The position numbers and the translations under genes were made by a program. Below, piece after piece: positions 26,631 to 34,197 of a stretch of 64,000 nt of DNA. The DNA is from DAOULT01 sp964646625 (GTDB lineage Bacteria > Chloroflexota > Anaerolineae > CAZYHC01). The stretch's first letter is position 1. Every line of letters begins with the position of its first letter. The stretch is taken from NCBI GenBank assembly GCA_964646625.1, contig CAZYHC010000008.1:62001-126000 (forward strand), read 5' to 3'. Under the pieces are notes generated by a model. The model saw only the letters and a list, made by a program, of their open reading frames with translations. It was not told where the DNA came from and searched no databases.

Positions 26631-26694
26631 ATTAAGCGTCTATATATTAGTAAAGGCTGAATGTATATAATCTATGTTATATTTCACTTCCACC

Positions 26695-26724
26695 TTGACA
26701 AAATACCGGATTTCATGGTACACT
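26695..26724 (+). promoter_or_regulatory. Predicted promoter of the seven-repeat propeller gene
   Basis: Perfect -35 TTGACA (26695-26700), 18-bp spacer, -10 TACACT (26719-26724) with extended TGG. Start near 26731; the leader to the ATG at 26849 is about 118 bases. Confidence 0.6.
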
Positions 26725-26848
26725 TATTTTGTATAGATGCTGACAAGGCAGCGGCAGTTGCAACGTAGTCTCAATGTAATGCCGTCTTTTTTCTTTGGAT
26801 AGGAAAAGAGACGAAAACTTTTCACTATTATGCAAAAGGAGGAGAAAA

Positions 26849-28609
26849 ATGAAAAAGGTAAGACAAAGAACAATACTGGTGCGGCTGGCTTTGGCGTTGG
26901 CGTTGTTGGCGCTGGCCCTGGCTACGGCCTACGCCGACCCGCCGGGTACCGAACGGGTCAGCGTGGGCTCCGGCGGCATCCAGGCCACCGGCGGCGATAG
27001 CAACTGCCCATCCATCTCAGCCGACGGACGCTACGTGGCCTTCCATTCCGTGGCCACTAACCTGGTGGCCGGCGACACCAACGGGTTTAGTGACATCTTC
27101 TTGCACGACCGGCAGACGGACCAGACTATCCGCGTCAATGTGAGCTTCACCGGCACCCAGGCCGCCGGTGGCGTCAGCTTCTTCCCCTCCATCTCAGCTG
27201 ACGGGCACATCGTGGCCTTCCAATCCGCCGCCGACAACCTGATAGACGGCGACAACAACAATCGGGCGGACATCTTCGTGCGCAACCGGCAGTTGGACGA
27301 GACCTTCCGCGTCAGTGTGGACTCCACCGGCAACTACGAAGGCGACGACCACAGCTACGACCCATCCATCTCAGCCGACGGGCGCTACGTGGCCTTCTCG
27401 TCCGCGGCCACCAACCTGGTGACCGGCGACACCAACGGGAATGTGGACACCTTCGTGCACGAAATAGGGGAGGCGTGCCAGACCACCCGCGTCAGCGTGG
27501 ACTCCACCGGCGCCCAGGCCACCGGCGGCGGGAGCGGAGATCCATCCATCTCGGCCGACGGGCGCTACGTGGCCTTCGAGTCCTTTGCCACCGACCTGGT
27601 GACCGGCGACTCCAACGCTCAGCCGGACATCTTCGTGCACGACCGGCAGACGGGCCAGACCACCCGCGTCAGCGTGGATTCCGCCGGCGGCCAGGCCACC
27701 GGCGGCGGGAGCTACAACCCCGCCATTTCGGCCGACGGGCGCTACGTGGCCTTCCAGTCCGGGGCCACCAACCTGGTGATCGGCGACTCCAACGCTCAGA
27801 CGGACGTCTTCGTGCGTGACCGGCAGACGGGCCAGACCACCCGCGTCAGCGTGGACTCCACCGGCGGCCAGGCCACCGGCGGCGGGAGCTACAACTCCGC
27901 CATCTCAGCCGACGGGCGCTACGTGGCCTTCGAGTCCGATGCCACCAATCTGGTGGATGGCGACTCCAACGCTCAGAGAGACATCTTCGTGCACGACCGG
28001 CAGACGGGCCAGACTACCCGCCTCAACTTGGGCCCCGCCGACGCCCAGGCCACCGGCGGCGATAGCAGATACCCCTCCATCTCAGCCGACGGGCGCTACG
28101 TGGCCTTCTCGTCCACGGCCACCGACCTGGTGACCGGCGACACCAACGCCCTGGGGGACGTCTTCGTGCGCAGCCGGGGGGACCCGGCGCTGGTCATCAC
28201 CAAACAGGACAACCCCGATCCGGTCTGGGCCAGAGAGCTGCTGACCTACACCCTGACCATCTCCGAGACCGGCGGGCTGTTCGACGCCACGGGCATGGTG
28301 GTCAGCGATACCGTGCCCGCCAATACCACCTGCTGCCTGAGCATCAGCGACGGCGGCGCGCCGGTGGGCGGCGAAGTGCTGTGGGCGGGCCTGACGGTCA
28401 GCTCCAGCCAGGGCATCAGCGTCACCTTTGTGGTGACGGTCAACCAGGTATCCAGCGGCACGGTCATCTACAATAATTACTACCGGGCAGTCATCAGCAC
28501 TACCCAGGGGACAACCGGAGCGACGGGCAACCCCGTGACCACCACGGTGTGGGCAGAGTCGAAGAGTTACCTGCCCACCATCCAGAGGAACCTGGTCATC
28601 ACGCGGTAA
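26849..28609 (+). CDS. Secreted seven-repeat PD40/TolB-like propeller protein with DUF11 domain
   Basis: 586 residues. A signal peptide (LVRLALALALLALALATAYA, cleavage before DPP) is followed by seven near-identical 59-residue repeats. Each contains TTRVSVDSTG, QATGG, PSISADGRYVAF and a D-rich NLVxGDxN...DIFVHDRQT loop that resembles a calcium site. Seven repeats suggest one closed seven-bladed propeller. A DUF11 domain (from PALVITKQDNPDPV) forms the C-terminus; no sorting motif or membrane anchor follows. AAAGGAGG precedes the ATG at 26849. Function probably extracellular or surface binding. A strong terminator follows at 28667-28699. Confidence 0.88.
   Translation: MKKVRQRTILVRLALALALLALALATAYADPPGTERVSVGSGGIQATGGDSNCPSISADGRYVAFHSVATNLVAGDTNGFSDIFLHDRQTDQTIRVNVSFTGTQAAGGVSFFPSISADGHIVAFQSAADNLIDGDNNNRADIFVRNRQLDETFRVSVDSTGNYEGDDHSYDPSISADGRYVAFSSAATNLVTGDTNGNVDTFVHEIGEACQTTRVSVDSTGAQATGGGSGDPSISADGRYVAFESFATDLVTGDSNAQPDIFVHDRQTGQTTRVSVDSAGGQATGGGSYNPAISADGRYVAFQSGATNLVIGDSNAQTDVFVRDRQTGQTTRVSVDSTGGQATGGGSYNSAISADGRYVAFESDATNLVDGDSNAQRDIFVHDRQTGQTTRLNLGPADAQATGGDSRYPSISADGRYVAFSSTATDLVTGDTNALGDVFVRSRGDPALVITKQDNPDPVWARELLTYTLTISETGGLFDATGMVVSDTVPANTTCCLSISDGGAPVGGEVLWAGLTVSSSQGISVTFVVTVNQVSSGTVIYNNYYRAVISTTQGTTGATGNPVTTTVWAESKSYLPTIQRNLVITR
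26954..28195. repeat. Seven tandem 177-bp coding repeats
   Basis: Repeat starts at about 26954, 27131, 27308, 27488, 27665, 27842 and 28019; all spacings are 177 bp except one of 180 bp. Repeats 4-6 are the most similar at DNA level, suggesting recent expansion by unequal exchange within the gene. Confidence 0.8.
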
Positions 28610-28619
28610 TGAACATCCG

Positions 28620-28648
28620 AACCCAGGTTGTTGGCAAAAACCTGGGTT
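28620..28648. repeat. Hairpin between the propeller gene and its terminator
   Basis: Perfect 10-bp arms AACCCAGGTT (28620-28629) and AACCTGGGTT (28639-28648) with a 9-base loop, just after the stop codon. No T-run, so perhaps an mRNA 3'-end stabiliser. Confidence 0.55.
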
Positions 28649-28666
28649 CTCCAGTGCCAGACGTTC

Positions 28667-28699
28667 AACGGGCGAGGGTTTCGAGCCTCGCCCGTTTTT
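28667..28699 (+). terminator. Rho-independent terminator after the propeller gene
   Basis: Stem AACGGGCGAGG / CCTCGCCCGTT (28667-28677, 28686-28696), 8-base loop, five T's at 28695-28699. Isolates rex from upstream transcription. Confidence 0.85.
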
Positions 28700-28748
28700 G
28701 TCGTTGAGGACCAATACCTCTTTGGCTGCCGGCGGCTGGTGACGCAAG

Positions 28749-28777
28749 TTGCAAATAATGATAAAACGTGGTATCAT
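28749..28777 (+). promoter_or_regulatory. Predicted rex promoter
   Basis: -35 TTGCAA (28749-28754), 17-bp spacer, -10 TATCAT (28772-28777). The predicted start (about 28784) falls inside the candidate Rex operator that follows. Confidence 0.65.
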
Positions 28778-28795
28778 TAGTAGAAAATTTCACAA
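28778..28795 (+). promoter_or_regulatory. Candidate Rex operator
   Basis: TAGTAGAAAATTTCACAA matches the Rex consensus TTGTGAAATATTTCACAA at 14 of 18 positions; the right half-site TTTCACAA is perfect. It abuts the -10 box of rex, as expected for NADH-sensitive autorepression. Confidence 0.5.
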
Positions 28796-28838
28796 ACAGG
28801 CGGTTTTGCTCCCTCCATTTGGCTGTAGGAGGCAAACT

Positions 28839-29459
28839 ATGGTTTCGACAAAGATTCCTGATATCGTTATCGGGCGGCTACCCATTTATCTGCGCGCCCT
28901 GGCCTTTCTGGTCGAAGAAGGTCAGGAGTTCACTTCCTCCCAGGAATTAGGCGCCAGACTGGGCATCAGTTCCGTCCAGATACGTAAGGACCTCTCTCAC
29001 TTTGGCGAGTTTGGCAAACAGGGGACGGGCTACGAGATCAAGTATCTCCAGCAACAGTTGCAGCAAATCCTGAACGTGACTACCGAGTGGCCGGTGGCGC
29101 TGGTGGGGGGCGGCGACCTGGGCCACGCCATGGTCAATTACGACCTATTCAGGGAAAAGGGGTTTCGCATTGTGGTCGTTTTCGATAACAACCCGCGAAA
29201 AATTGGGGAAAAAATGGGGGATTTAGAGATTTTGGATAGCCAATCGATGCCCACAGTCATCAAGGGGTTGGGCATCAAAATAGCCATTGTAGCCGTGCCT
29301 GCCAGCGCCGCCCAGAAGGTGGTAGATACTCTGGTCAAGGCAGGGGTCAAAGCTATCCTTAACTATGCTCCCATTACCCTGCGAGTGCCCGACGACGTTC
29401 AGGTCCAGCACATCGATCCGGTGGCTCATCTGCAAAGGATGACTTATTATCTACTATAA
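28839..29459 (+). CDS. rex: Redox-sensing transcriptional repressor Rex
   Basis: Senses the NADH/NAD+ ratio and represses fermentative and respiratory genes when NADH is low. 206 residues: winged helix (1-80, SSQELGARLGISSVQIRKDLSHFGEFGKQGTGY is the recognition part), Rossmann domain with VALVGGGDLGHAMVNY, and the C-terminal helix (RMTYYLL) that swaps between subunits. The ATG at 28839 has AGGAGG at 28827-28832. Preceded by its own predicted promoter and operator. It converges with mreB at the end of the ATP synthase operon, overlapping by 6 bp. Confidence 0.95.
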   Translation: MVSTKIPDIVIGRLPIYLRALAFLVEEGQEFTSSQELGARLGISSVQIRKDLSHFGEFGKQGTGYEIKYLQQQLQQILNVTTEWPVALVGGGDLGHAMVNYDLFREKGFRIVVVFDNNPRKIGEKMGDLEILDSQSMPTVIKGLGIKIAIVAVPASAAQKVVDTLVKAGVKAILNYAPITLRVPDDVQVQHIDPVAHLQRMTYYLL

Positions 29460-30458
29460 TGAAGGCGTGCTCCTCTTGATGATATGGTAGTTATCCAAAG
29501 CTTTACCGGCGCCCAGAGCCACACAAGCGATGGCATTTTCAGCTACGTAGCAGGGGACCCCTGTTTCCTGAGTCAACAACCGCGCGATGTTGCGCAATAG
29601 AGAACTCCCTCCGGCCAGCATCATCCCGCGGTCGATGATGTCGGAGGCCAGCTCAGGTGGGGTTTTCTCCAGCACCGATTTCACCGCTCCGACGATAGCG
29701 GCCAGCGGTTCGGCGATGGCTTCCGTCACCTCTGAGGAAGTAATCTCGATAGTCTTGGGCAAACCCGCCACCTGATCACGGCCCTTTACTTCCAGCGACA
29801 GTTCTTCGTCCAGCGGTAGAGCACTACCAATCCGAATCTTGATTTCCTCAGCCGTCTGTTCCCCGATCATCAGGTTATATTTTTTGCGAATGTAAGCAGC
29901 AATAGCTTCGTCTATCTTATTGCCGCCTATCCGGATAGAGCTGCTGACCACGATCCCGTTTAGAGAGATCACCGCCGCCTCGCTGGTGCCACCTCCCATA
30001 TTGAGGATCATGTTGCCTGTGGGCGTTCCCACAGGCATGCCAGCCCCCAGAGCGGCAGCCAGAGGTTCAGGCAACAAATAAGCTTCTTTGCCGCCGGCCT
30101 GAATGGCGGCATCATGCACCGCCCGGCTCTCCACACTGGTCACTCCCACCGGAACGCTGATCATTACCGTAGGACGAAACACGGGAAAACGCCCACACAC
30201 CTTAGTAATGAAATAACGCAACATGGCCTCGGTGACGACGTAGTCAGCGATGACTCCATCGCGCATAGGCCGAGCTACCTCGATGGCTTCCGGAGTACGT
30301 CCCAACATGCTACGGGCTTCGTTACCAACGGCCACGATTTTATTGTCTTCGATAGAGATAGCCACCATAGAGGGTTCCTGTAGAACGATGCCCTTGCCCT
30401 TGACGTAGACCAATACATTGACCGTACCCAAATCTATGCCTATCTGCTTAGCGAACAT
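29454..30458 (-). CDS. mreB: Rod shape-determining protein MreB
   Basis: Bacterial actin homologue that organises lateral wall synthesis. 334 residues with IGIDLGTVNVLVYVKGKGIV (phosphate 1), ILNMGGGTSEAAVISL (phosphate 2) and MLAGGSSLLRNIA (adenosine motif). It is the last gene of the long leftward operon starting at atpZ, 14 bp after atpC, and GGAGG precedes its ATG. mreC/mreD are not here. The pairing of mreB directly with the ATP synthase operon is known from other bacteria that have atpC-mbl/mreB neighbours. Confidence 0.95.
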   Translation of the reverse strand: MFAKQIGIDLGTVNVLVYVKGKGIVLQEPSMVAISIEDNKIVAVGNEARSMLGRTPEAIEVARPMRDGVIADYVVTEAMLRYFITKVCGRFPVFRPTVMISVPVGVTSVESRAVHDAAIQAGGKEAYLLPEPLAAALGAGMPVGTPTGNMILNMGGGTSEAAVISLNGIVVSSSIRIGGNKIDEAIAAYIRKKYNLMIGEQTAEEIKIRIGSALPLDEELSLEVKGRDQVAGLPKTIEITSSEVTEAIAEPLAAIVGAVKSVLEKTPPELASDIIDRGMMLAGGSSLLRNIARLLTQETGVPCYVAENAIACVALGAGKALDNYHIIKRSTPSL

Positions 30459-30472
30459 CTATCCTCCAACCA

Positions 30473-30931
30473 TCAGAAAGTAGGCTCCCCACCCGCTCTA
30501 CTTTCCCGGCCCTCCCTTTTTCGTCCACGTTTCCTGGCTACCTTCAGGCGGATCTGGGAGCGACGCAGGGCCGCTACGGCCCGCTCGAGATCGACTGCAC
30601 CGGGTTCATGCTGTTTGAGGCGTTCCTCGGCCCTCCGTCGGGCGGCTTCGGCCCGTTCCTCGTCGATCTCTTCGGCGCGTTCAGCCGAATCGGCCAGGAT
30701 CGTCACCTTGTCAGGGCGAACCTCCATGGAACCTCCCCCAATAGCCAGGCTCAGGTCTGCTTCTCCTTCTTTTTTGACCCGCAACTCTCCCACCGTCAGC
30801 GCGGTTATGAGCGGAGCATGGCGAGGGAGGATACCCAACACCCCCTCCGTACCAGGGGCGATGACCATATCTACCTCATCGGAAAAAACAATGCGTTCGG
30901 CGGTGACGATCTCGCACTTCATCTTAGCCAT
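30473..30931 (-). CDS. atpC: F1 ATP synthase epsilon subunit
   Basis: Central-stalk subunit coupling rotation and regulating ATP hydrolysis. 152 residues; N-terminal beta-sandwich (KCEIVTAERIVFSDEVDMVIAPGTEGVLGILPRHAPLITAL) and a long C-terminal helical part (EEIDEERAEAARRRAEERLK). After it there is a strongly basic tail (KVARKRGRKREGRESR) longer than in most relatives. Separated from atpD by about 1.3 kb holding two toxin-antitoxin-like gene pairs, which breaks the otherwise invariant atpD-atpC contact. Confidence 0.93.
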   Translation of the reverse strand: MAKMKCEIVTAERIVFSDEVDMVIAPGTEGVLGILPRHAPLITALTVGELRVKKEGEADLSLAIGGGSMEVRPDKVTILADSAERAEEIDEERAEAARRRAEERLKQHEPGAVDLERAVAALRRSQIRLKVARKRGRKREGRESRAGGEPTF

Positions 30932-30952
30932 ACTGACCTCTTCTCCCTATCC

Positions 30953-31309
30953 CTAAGCAACTTCCCGTTCCGGTTGCTCCTCTTGCAGAGCGACCTCGAC
31001 TTTGCGCACCGTCTTTTCTGCTTCGGGGGCCAGCTTCACAGTATGTCCCTGGCGACAGTACAATTGGCGCAGGCCGTGCAAAGTAGCCCGTCCCTCGGCC
31101 ACCTCCAGATCGACGTAGCGGGAGAGCAGCACGTCATCACAGACGGAACAGCGGGGACTGAGATCGCGGGGACTCTTGATGCTGGGATCAGGCCCAACCC
31201 ATTCTGCCTGATCCCAATCCAGATATTCTGTAGTATCGTGAGTATCCCAGAATTCTATTTCTTCTTCATCCGATTCAAATTCTGGTATCTCCTTGAGTCT
31301 CTTGCTCAT
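30953..31309 (-). CDS. CopG-type antitoxin fused to a YgiT-like zinc ribbon, copy 1
   Basis: 118 residues. The N-terminal part (EEEIEFWDTHDTTEYLDWD) matches the CopG-type antitoxin family found beside BrnT toxins. The C-terminal part has CSVC...YCRQGH, a zinc-ribbon arrangement like YgiT/MqsA antitoxins with His as last ligand. No classical ribbon-helix-helix is obvious. Start codon overlaps the toxin stop (ATGA), so translation is coupled. Its C-terminal 75 residues are almost identical to those of the second copy at 31590-31931, while the N-terminal parts differ more. Probably neutralises the preceding BrnT-like protein. Confidence 0.7.
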   Translation of the reverse strand: MSKRLKEIPEFESDEEEIEFWDTHDTTEYLDWDQAEWVGPDPSIKSPRDLSPRCSVCDDVLLSRYVDLEVAEGRATLHGLRQLYCRQGHTVKLAPEAEKTVRKVEVALQEEQPEREVA

Positions 31310-31575
31310 CTTGTTCGCTTTCTGAATCTTCGCCTCTCACTTTGGCTCATATCGCGGGCAGTGACAACCTTGAAGCTTCCACCACCTTTGTGAGCCAGGA
31401 CAACAAACAAATACCTGCCACTCGAGGTCTGCCCTAAAAGCTGATACTTGTCTCCTTTACCACGAAGGATAAGATAGGGCCCCCAACACGCTTCTTCGAC
31501 CTCTTCCCTCTCAACACTATGCTCAGCGATATGATCAAGACGGTCTTCATCCCAGAGTAACCTTCTTACCCTCAC
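31306..31575 (-). CDS. BrnT-like toxin, copy 1
   Basis: 89-residue protein of the BrnT/DUF4258 RelE-fold type: LLWDEDRLDHIAEHSVEREEVEEA at the N-terminus, GRYLFVVLAHKGGGSFKVVTARDMSQSERRRFRKR at the C-terminus. The latter is the strand-helix end typical of BrnT ribonucleases. Encoded just upstream of its presumed zinc-ribbon antitoxin (4-bp overlap). Lies within the ATP synthase operon between atpD and atpC. About 40% alike to copy 2 by eye, so the two pairs are an older duplication for the toxin than for the antitoxin tails. Confidence 0.7.
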   Translation of the reverse strand: MRVRRLLWDEDRLDHIAEHSVEREEVEEACWGPYLILRGKGDKYQLLGQTSSGRYLFVVLAHKGGGSFKVVTARDMSQSERRRFRKRTR

Positions 31576-31589
31576 ATCATGCCTCTGTT

Positions 31590-31931
31590 TTAAGCGGCCT
31601 CCCGTTCCGGTTGCTCCTCTTGCAGGGCGACCTCGACTTTGCGCACCGTCTCTTCCGCTTCGGAAGCCAGTTTCACAGTGTGTCCCTGGCGACAGTACAA
31701 CTGGCGCAGGTTATGTAAAGTAGCCCGTCCTCCGGCCACCTCCAGATCGACGTAGCGGGAGAGCAGCACGTCATCACAGACGGAACAGCGGGGACTGAGA
31801 TCGCGGGGACTCTTGATGCTGGGATCGAGCTCTACCTCTACAGGTTCCATATCATCCAGGTAGTCAATAGAGCTATGCGTTTTCCAAAACTCGGCTTCCT
31901 CCTCCCGCGTCATTTCAGGCAACTTGGCCAT
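31590..31931 (-). CDS. CopG-type antitoxin fused to a YgiT-like zinc ribbon, copy 2
   Basis: 113 residues; EEEAEFWKTHSSIDYLDDME at the N-terminus, then SPRDLSPRCSVCDDVLLSRYVDLEV and YCRQGHTVKL with the zinc ligands. The DNA from about 31597 to 31828 is nearly identical to 30958-31190 of copy 1, pointing to recent duplication or gene conversion of this half. Five bases after the second BrnT-like gene. Presumed antitoxin. Confidence 0.7.
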   Translation of the reverse strand: MAKLPEMTREEEAEFWKTHSSIDYLDDMEPVEVELDPSIKSPRDLSPRCSVCDDVLLSRYVDLEVAGGRATLHNLRQLYCRQGHTVKLASEAEETVRKVEVALQEEQPEREAA

Positions 31932-31936
31932 TTACT

Positions 31937-32209
31937 TTATCCTTTCCGAACTTTTCTATAAAATCTCTTCTCTCTGTCGTCCATATCACGTGCCGTCACA
32001 ACGTAAAAACAATCGTCATACTCCCTGTCAAGCACGATAAACAGGTAACGGCCACTATCCGTTTGACTGTAAGCGTAATATCTATCCCGGCCTCTTTTTT
32101 TGAACCAAGCATCGCCCCCCAGTGCCTCCTCGACCTCATGTTGTTCAACGTTGTGGTAAGCGATATGATCAAGGTTAGTTTCATCCCAGACAAGGTCCTT
32201 TATCCACAC
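31937..32209 (-). CDS. BrnT-like toxin, copy 2
   Basis: 90 residues: LVWDETNLDHIAYHNVEQHEVEEAL, GRYLFIVLDREYDDCFYVVTARDMDDREKRFYRK. Same family as copy 1. GTG start 8 bp after the atpD stop with a GAGAGG site inside the end of atpD, so it should be co-translated with the beta subunit message. The catalytic residues of BrnT are not certain enough to judge activity from sequence alone. Confidence 0.7.
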   Translation of the reverse strand: MWIKDLVWDETNLDHIAYHNVEQHEVEEALGGDAWFKKRGRDRYYAYSQTDSGRYLFIVLDREYDDCFYVVTARDMDDREKRFYRKVRKG

Positions 32210-32217
32210 GCTGGCCG

Positions 32218-33618
32218 TTATCCTCTCAACCTCTGCGCCTCCTCCAGAACGTCGTCTATGCCGCCCTGCATGAAGAAAGCCTGTTCCGGGATATCGTCGT
32301 GTTTGCCCTCCAGAATTTCTCTAAAGCCCCGCACTGTCTCCCCGATGGGCACATATTTGCCCGACCGGCCGGTGAAACGCTCCGCCACAAAGAACGGTTG
32401 GGAGCAGAAAAGCTCGATTTTGCGAGCCCGGTTTACGATCAACTTGTCCTCGTCAGAGAGTTCGTCCATGCCCAGGATGGCGATGATATCTTGAAGGTCC
32501 TTATAGCGTTGCAGGACCTGCTGCACGCCGCGCGCGGTGTGGTAATGCTCCTCGCCGATAACGAGCGGATCGAGGATGCGGGAGGTAGAAGCCAGGGGAT
32601 CGACGGCCGGGTAGATACCTCGTGCCGCGATGGAACGTTCCAGGGCAATAGTGGCATCCAGGTGAGCGAAGGTGGTGACGGGGCCAGGATCGGTGTAGTC
32701 GTCGGCCGGGACGTAGACGGCCTGCATGGAAGTAATGGCTCCTCTCTTGGTCGAGGTGATGCGTTCCTGGAGCTCACCCATCTCCGTGCCCAGAGTGGGC
32801 TGATACCCCACCGCCGAAGGCATACGCCCCAGCAAAGCCGAAACCTCCATGCCAGCCATCACAAAACGGTAAATATTATCGATGAAGAGCATGACATCTC
32901 GGCCCTGGTCACGGAAGTATTCGGCCATAGTCACTCCGGTCAATCCCACCCGCAGACGTACTCCAGGCGGTTCGTTCATCTGACCAAAAACCAGCACCGC
33001 GTTGTCGATCACCCCGGCTTCTTTCATCTCATCCCAGAATTCGTGCCCTTCCCGCGACCTTTCTCCCACGCCGGAAAAAACCGAAAACCCGCCGCGTTCG
33101 ATGGCGATAGTGTGCATCAATTCGGCGATGATGACCGTCTTGCCTACCCCCGCTCCGCCGAAGACCCCGGTTTTCCCCCCTCGGGTGAAGGGGGCGATCA
33201 GATCGATGACCTTCAGGCCCGTCTCAAAGAATTCCGGCTCAGTCACCTGATCCTCGAAAGCAGGGGCGGGACGGTGAATCGGATAGCGCATATCAGACTC
33301 GACCAGGCCCCGGTTATCGATAGGCTCACCCAGGACGTTGAACATCCGGCCCAGGGTAGGTGGCCCTACCGGCACAGTGATCGGCGCCCCGGTGTTGATC
33401 GCCTTCACCCCCCGCTTCAGGCCCTCGGTAGAGTCCATGGCCACACAACGCACACAGTCGTCTCCCAGGTGTTGTTGCACCTCGACCACCAGCCGGCTTC
33501 CGTCGGGCCTGAGTATCTCCACGGCATCATAGATATCAGGTAGCTCCCCCGCCGGGAACTCGATATCGACCACCACCCCGATGATCTGTACAACTTCACC
33601 CACCATCTCTTCTGTCAT
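32218..33618 (-). CDS. atpD: F1 ATP synthase beta subunit
   Basis: Catalytic subunit of the F1 head. 466 residues with P-loop GGAGVGKTVIIAELM, catalytic Glu in GVGERSREGHEF, Walker B region VMLFIDNIYRF, and ALLGRMPSAVGYQPTL. The ATG at 33618 lies six bases after AGGAGG; the TTG one codon upstream is not needed. Normal length. A coiled-coil protein gene separates it from atpG. Confidence 0.97.
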   Translation of the reverse strand: MTEEMVGEVVQIIGVVVDIEFPAGELPDIYDAVEILRPDGSRLVVEVQQHLGDDCVRCVAMDSTEGLKRGVKAINTGAPITVPVGPPTLGRMFNVLGEPIDNRGLVESDMRYPIHRPAPAFEDQVTEPEFFETGLKVIDLIAPFTRGGKTGVFGGAGVGKTVIIAELMHTIAIERGGFSVFSGVGERSREGHEFWDEMKEAGVIDNAVLVFGQMNEPPGVRLRVGLTGVTMAEYFRDQGRDVMLFIDNIYRFVMAGMEVSALLGRMPSAVGYQPTLGTEMGELQERITSTKRGAITSMQAVYVPADDYTDPGPVTTFAHLDATIALERSIAARGIYPAVDPLASTSRILDPLVIGEEHYHTARGVQQVLQRYKDLQDIIAILGMDELSDEDKLIVNRARKIELFCSQPFFVAERFTGRSGKYVPIGETVRGFREILEGKHDDIPEQAFFMQGGIDDVLEEAQRLRG

Positions 33619-33637
33619 CAATATCCTCCTGATCAGC

Positions 33638-34180
33638 TCATGAACTTTCCAGGATCGTCAGCCGCCCTTCCAGGCCATCCATCCTGGCTTCCAATCGCTG
33701 CAATTCCTCCCGTTTGACGTAATCCTCACGGCGCTCTTCCAGCCCGCGCAGCGAGGTTTTGACCAGAGCCATGTCTCCCTTGAGCACCGCCACGTCCGTC
33801 TTCAGCACGGCCACATCCCGCTTGACCTCGGCCATATCTCCCTCAAGGGAAGTCATACGCTTCTCCAGAGAGTCCATACGCCCCTCTAGCGAGGTCATAT
33901 GCTCCTTTAACGAGGCCACATCCGCCTTGAGCACAGCTACATCCCCTTTCAAGACGCGCACGTCAGTCCTGAGTTCAGCAATGGTCGAATCCATGTTGTC
34001 CATGCGTCGTTCGAGACGCATCAGCCACCGACCTTGCTCGGCAAAGCCTTCTTCCATCCTCCTCTCCAGCCCATCTATTCTCTTCTCAAGATGGATGAAA
34101 TTCTGCTGGATGGAGGTGGCGAAAGGCTCAAAGGCGTCCAAGAAAAGCTCCCTAAATTCCTCTTTATCTTTGGCGTCCAC
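33638..34180 (-). CDS. Coiled-coil protein encoded between atpG and atpD
   Basis: 180 residues, nearly all heptad repeat: after KEEFRELFLDAFEPFATSIQQNF come repeated units such as DVAVLKADVASLK and MTSLEGRMDSLEKR, continuous to the end. No signal or membrane segment. The GTG at 34180 with GAGGAG seven bases upstream is preferred over the TTG at 34195. The repeats resemble phage-fibre or DUF1640-type coiled coils; the long parallel coil could form a trimer. Co-transcription with the ATP synthase is certain from spacing (17 bp from the atpG stop, 19 bp before atpD), but no role is known. It might be a stalk-like accessory or an inserted unrelated gene. Confidence 0.8.
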   Translation of the reverse strand: MDAKDKEEFRELFLDAFEPFATSIQQNFIHLEKRIDGLERRMEEGFAEQGRWLMRLERRMDNMDSTIAELRTDVRVLKGDVAVLKADVASLKEHMTSLEGRMDSLEKRMTSLEGDMAEVKRDVAVLKTDVAVLKGDMALVKTSLRGLEERREDYVKREELQRLEARMDGLEGRLTILESS

Positions 34181-34197
34181 CGTTCGGCTCCTCAATC

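Noticed and set aside
26954..28195. Regular repeats as a CRISPR array
   Set aside because: 177-bp units are coding, in frame, and encode a PD40-like motif; there are no short repeats with unique spacers.
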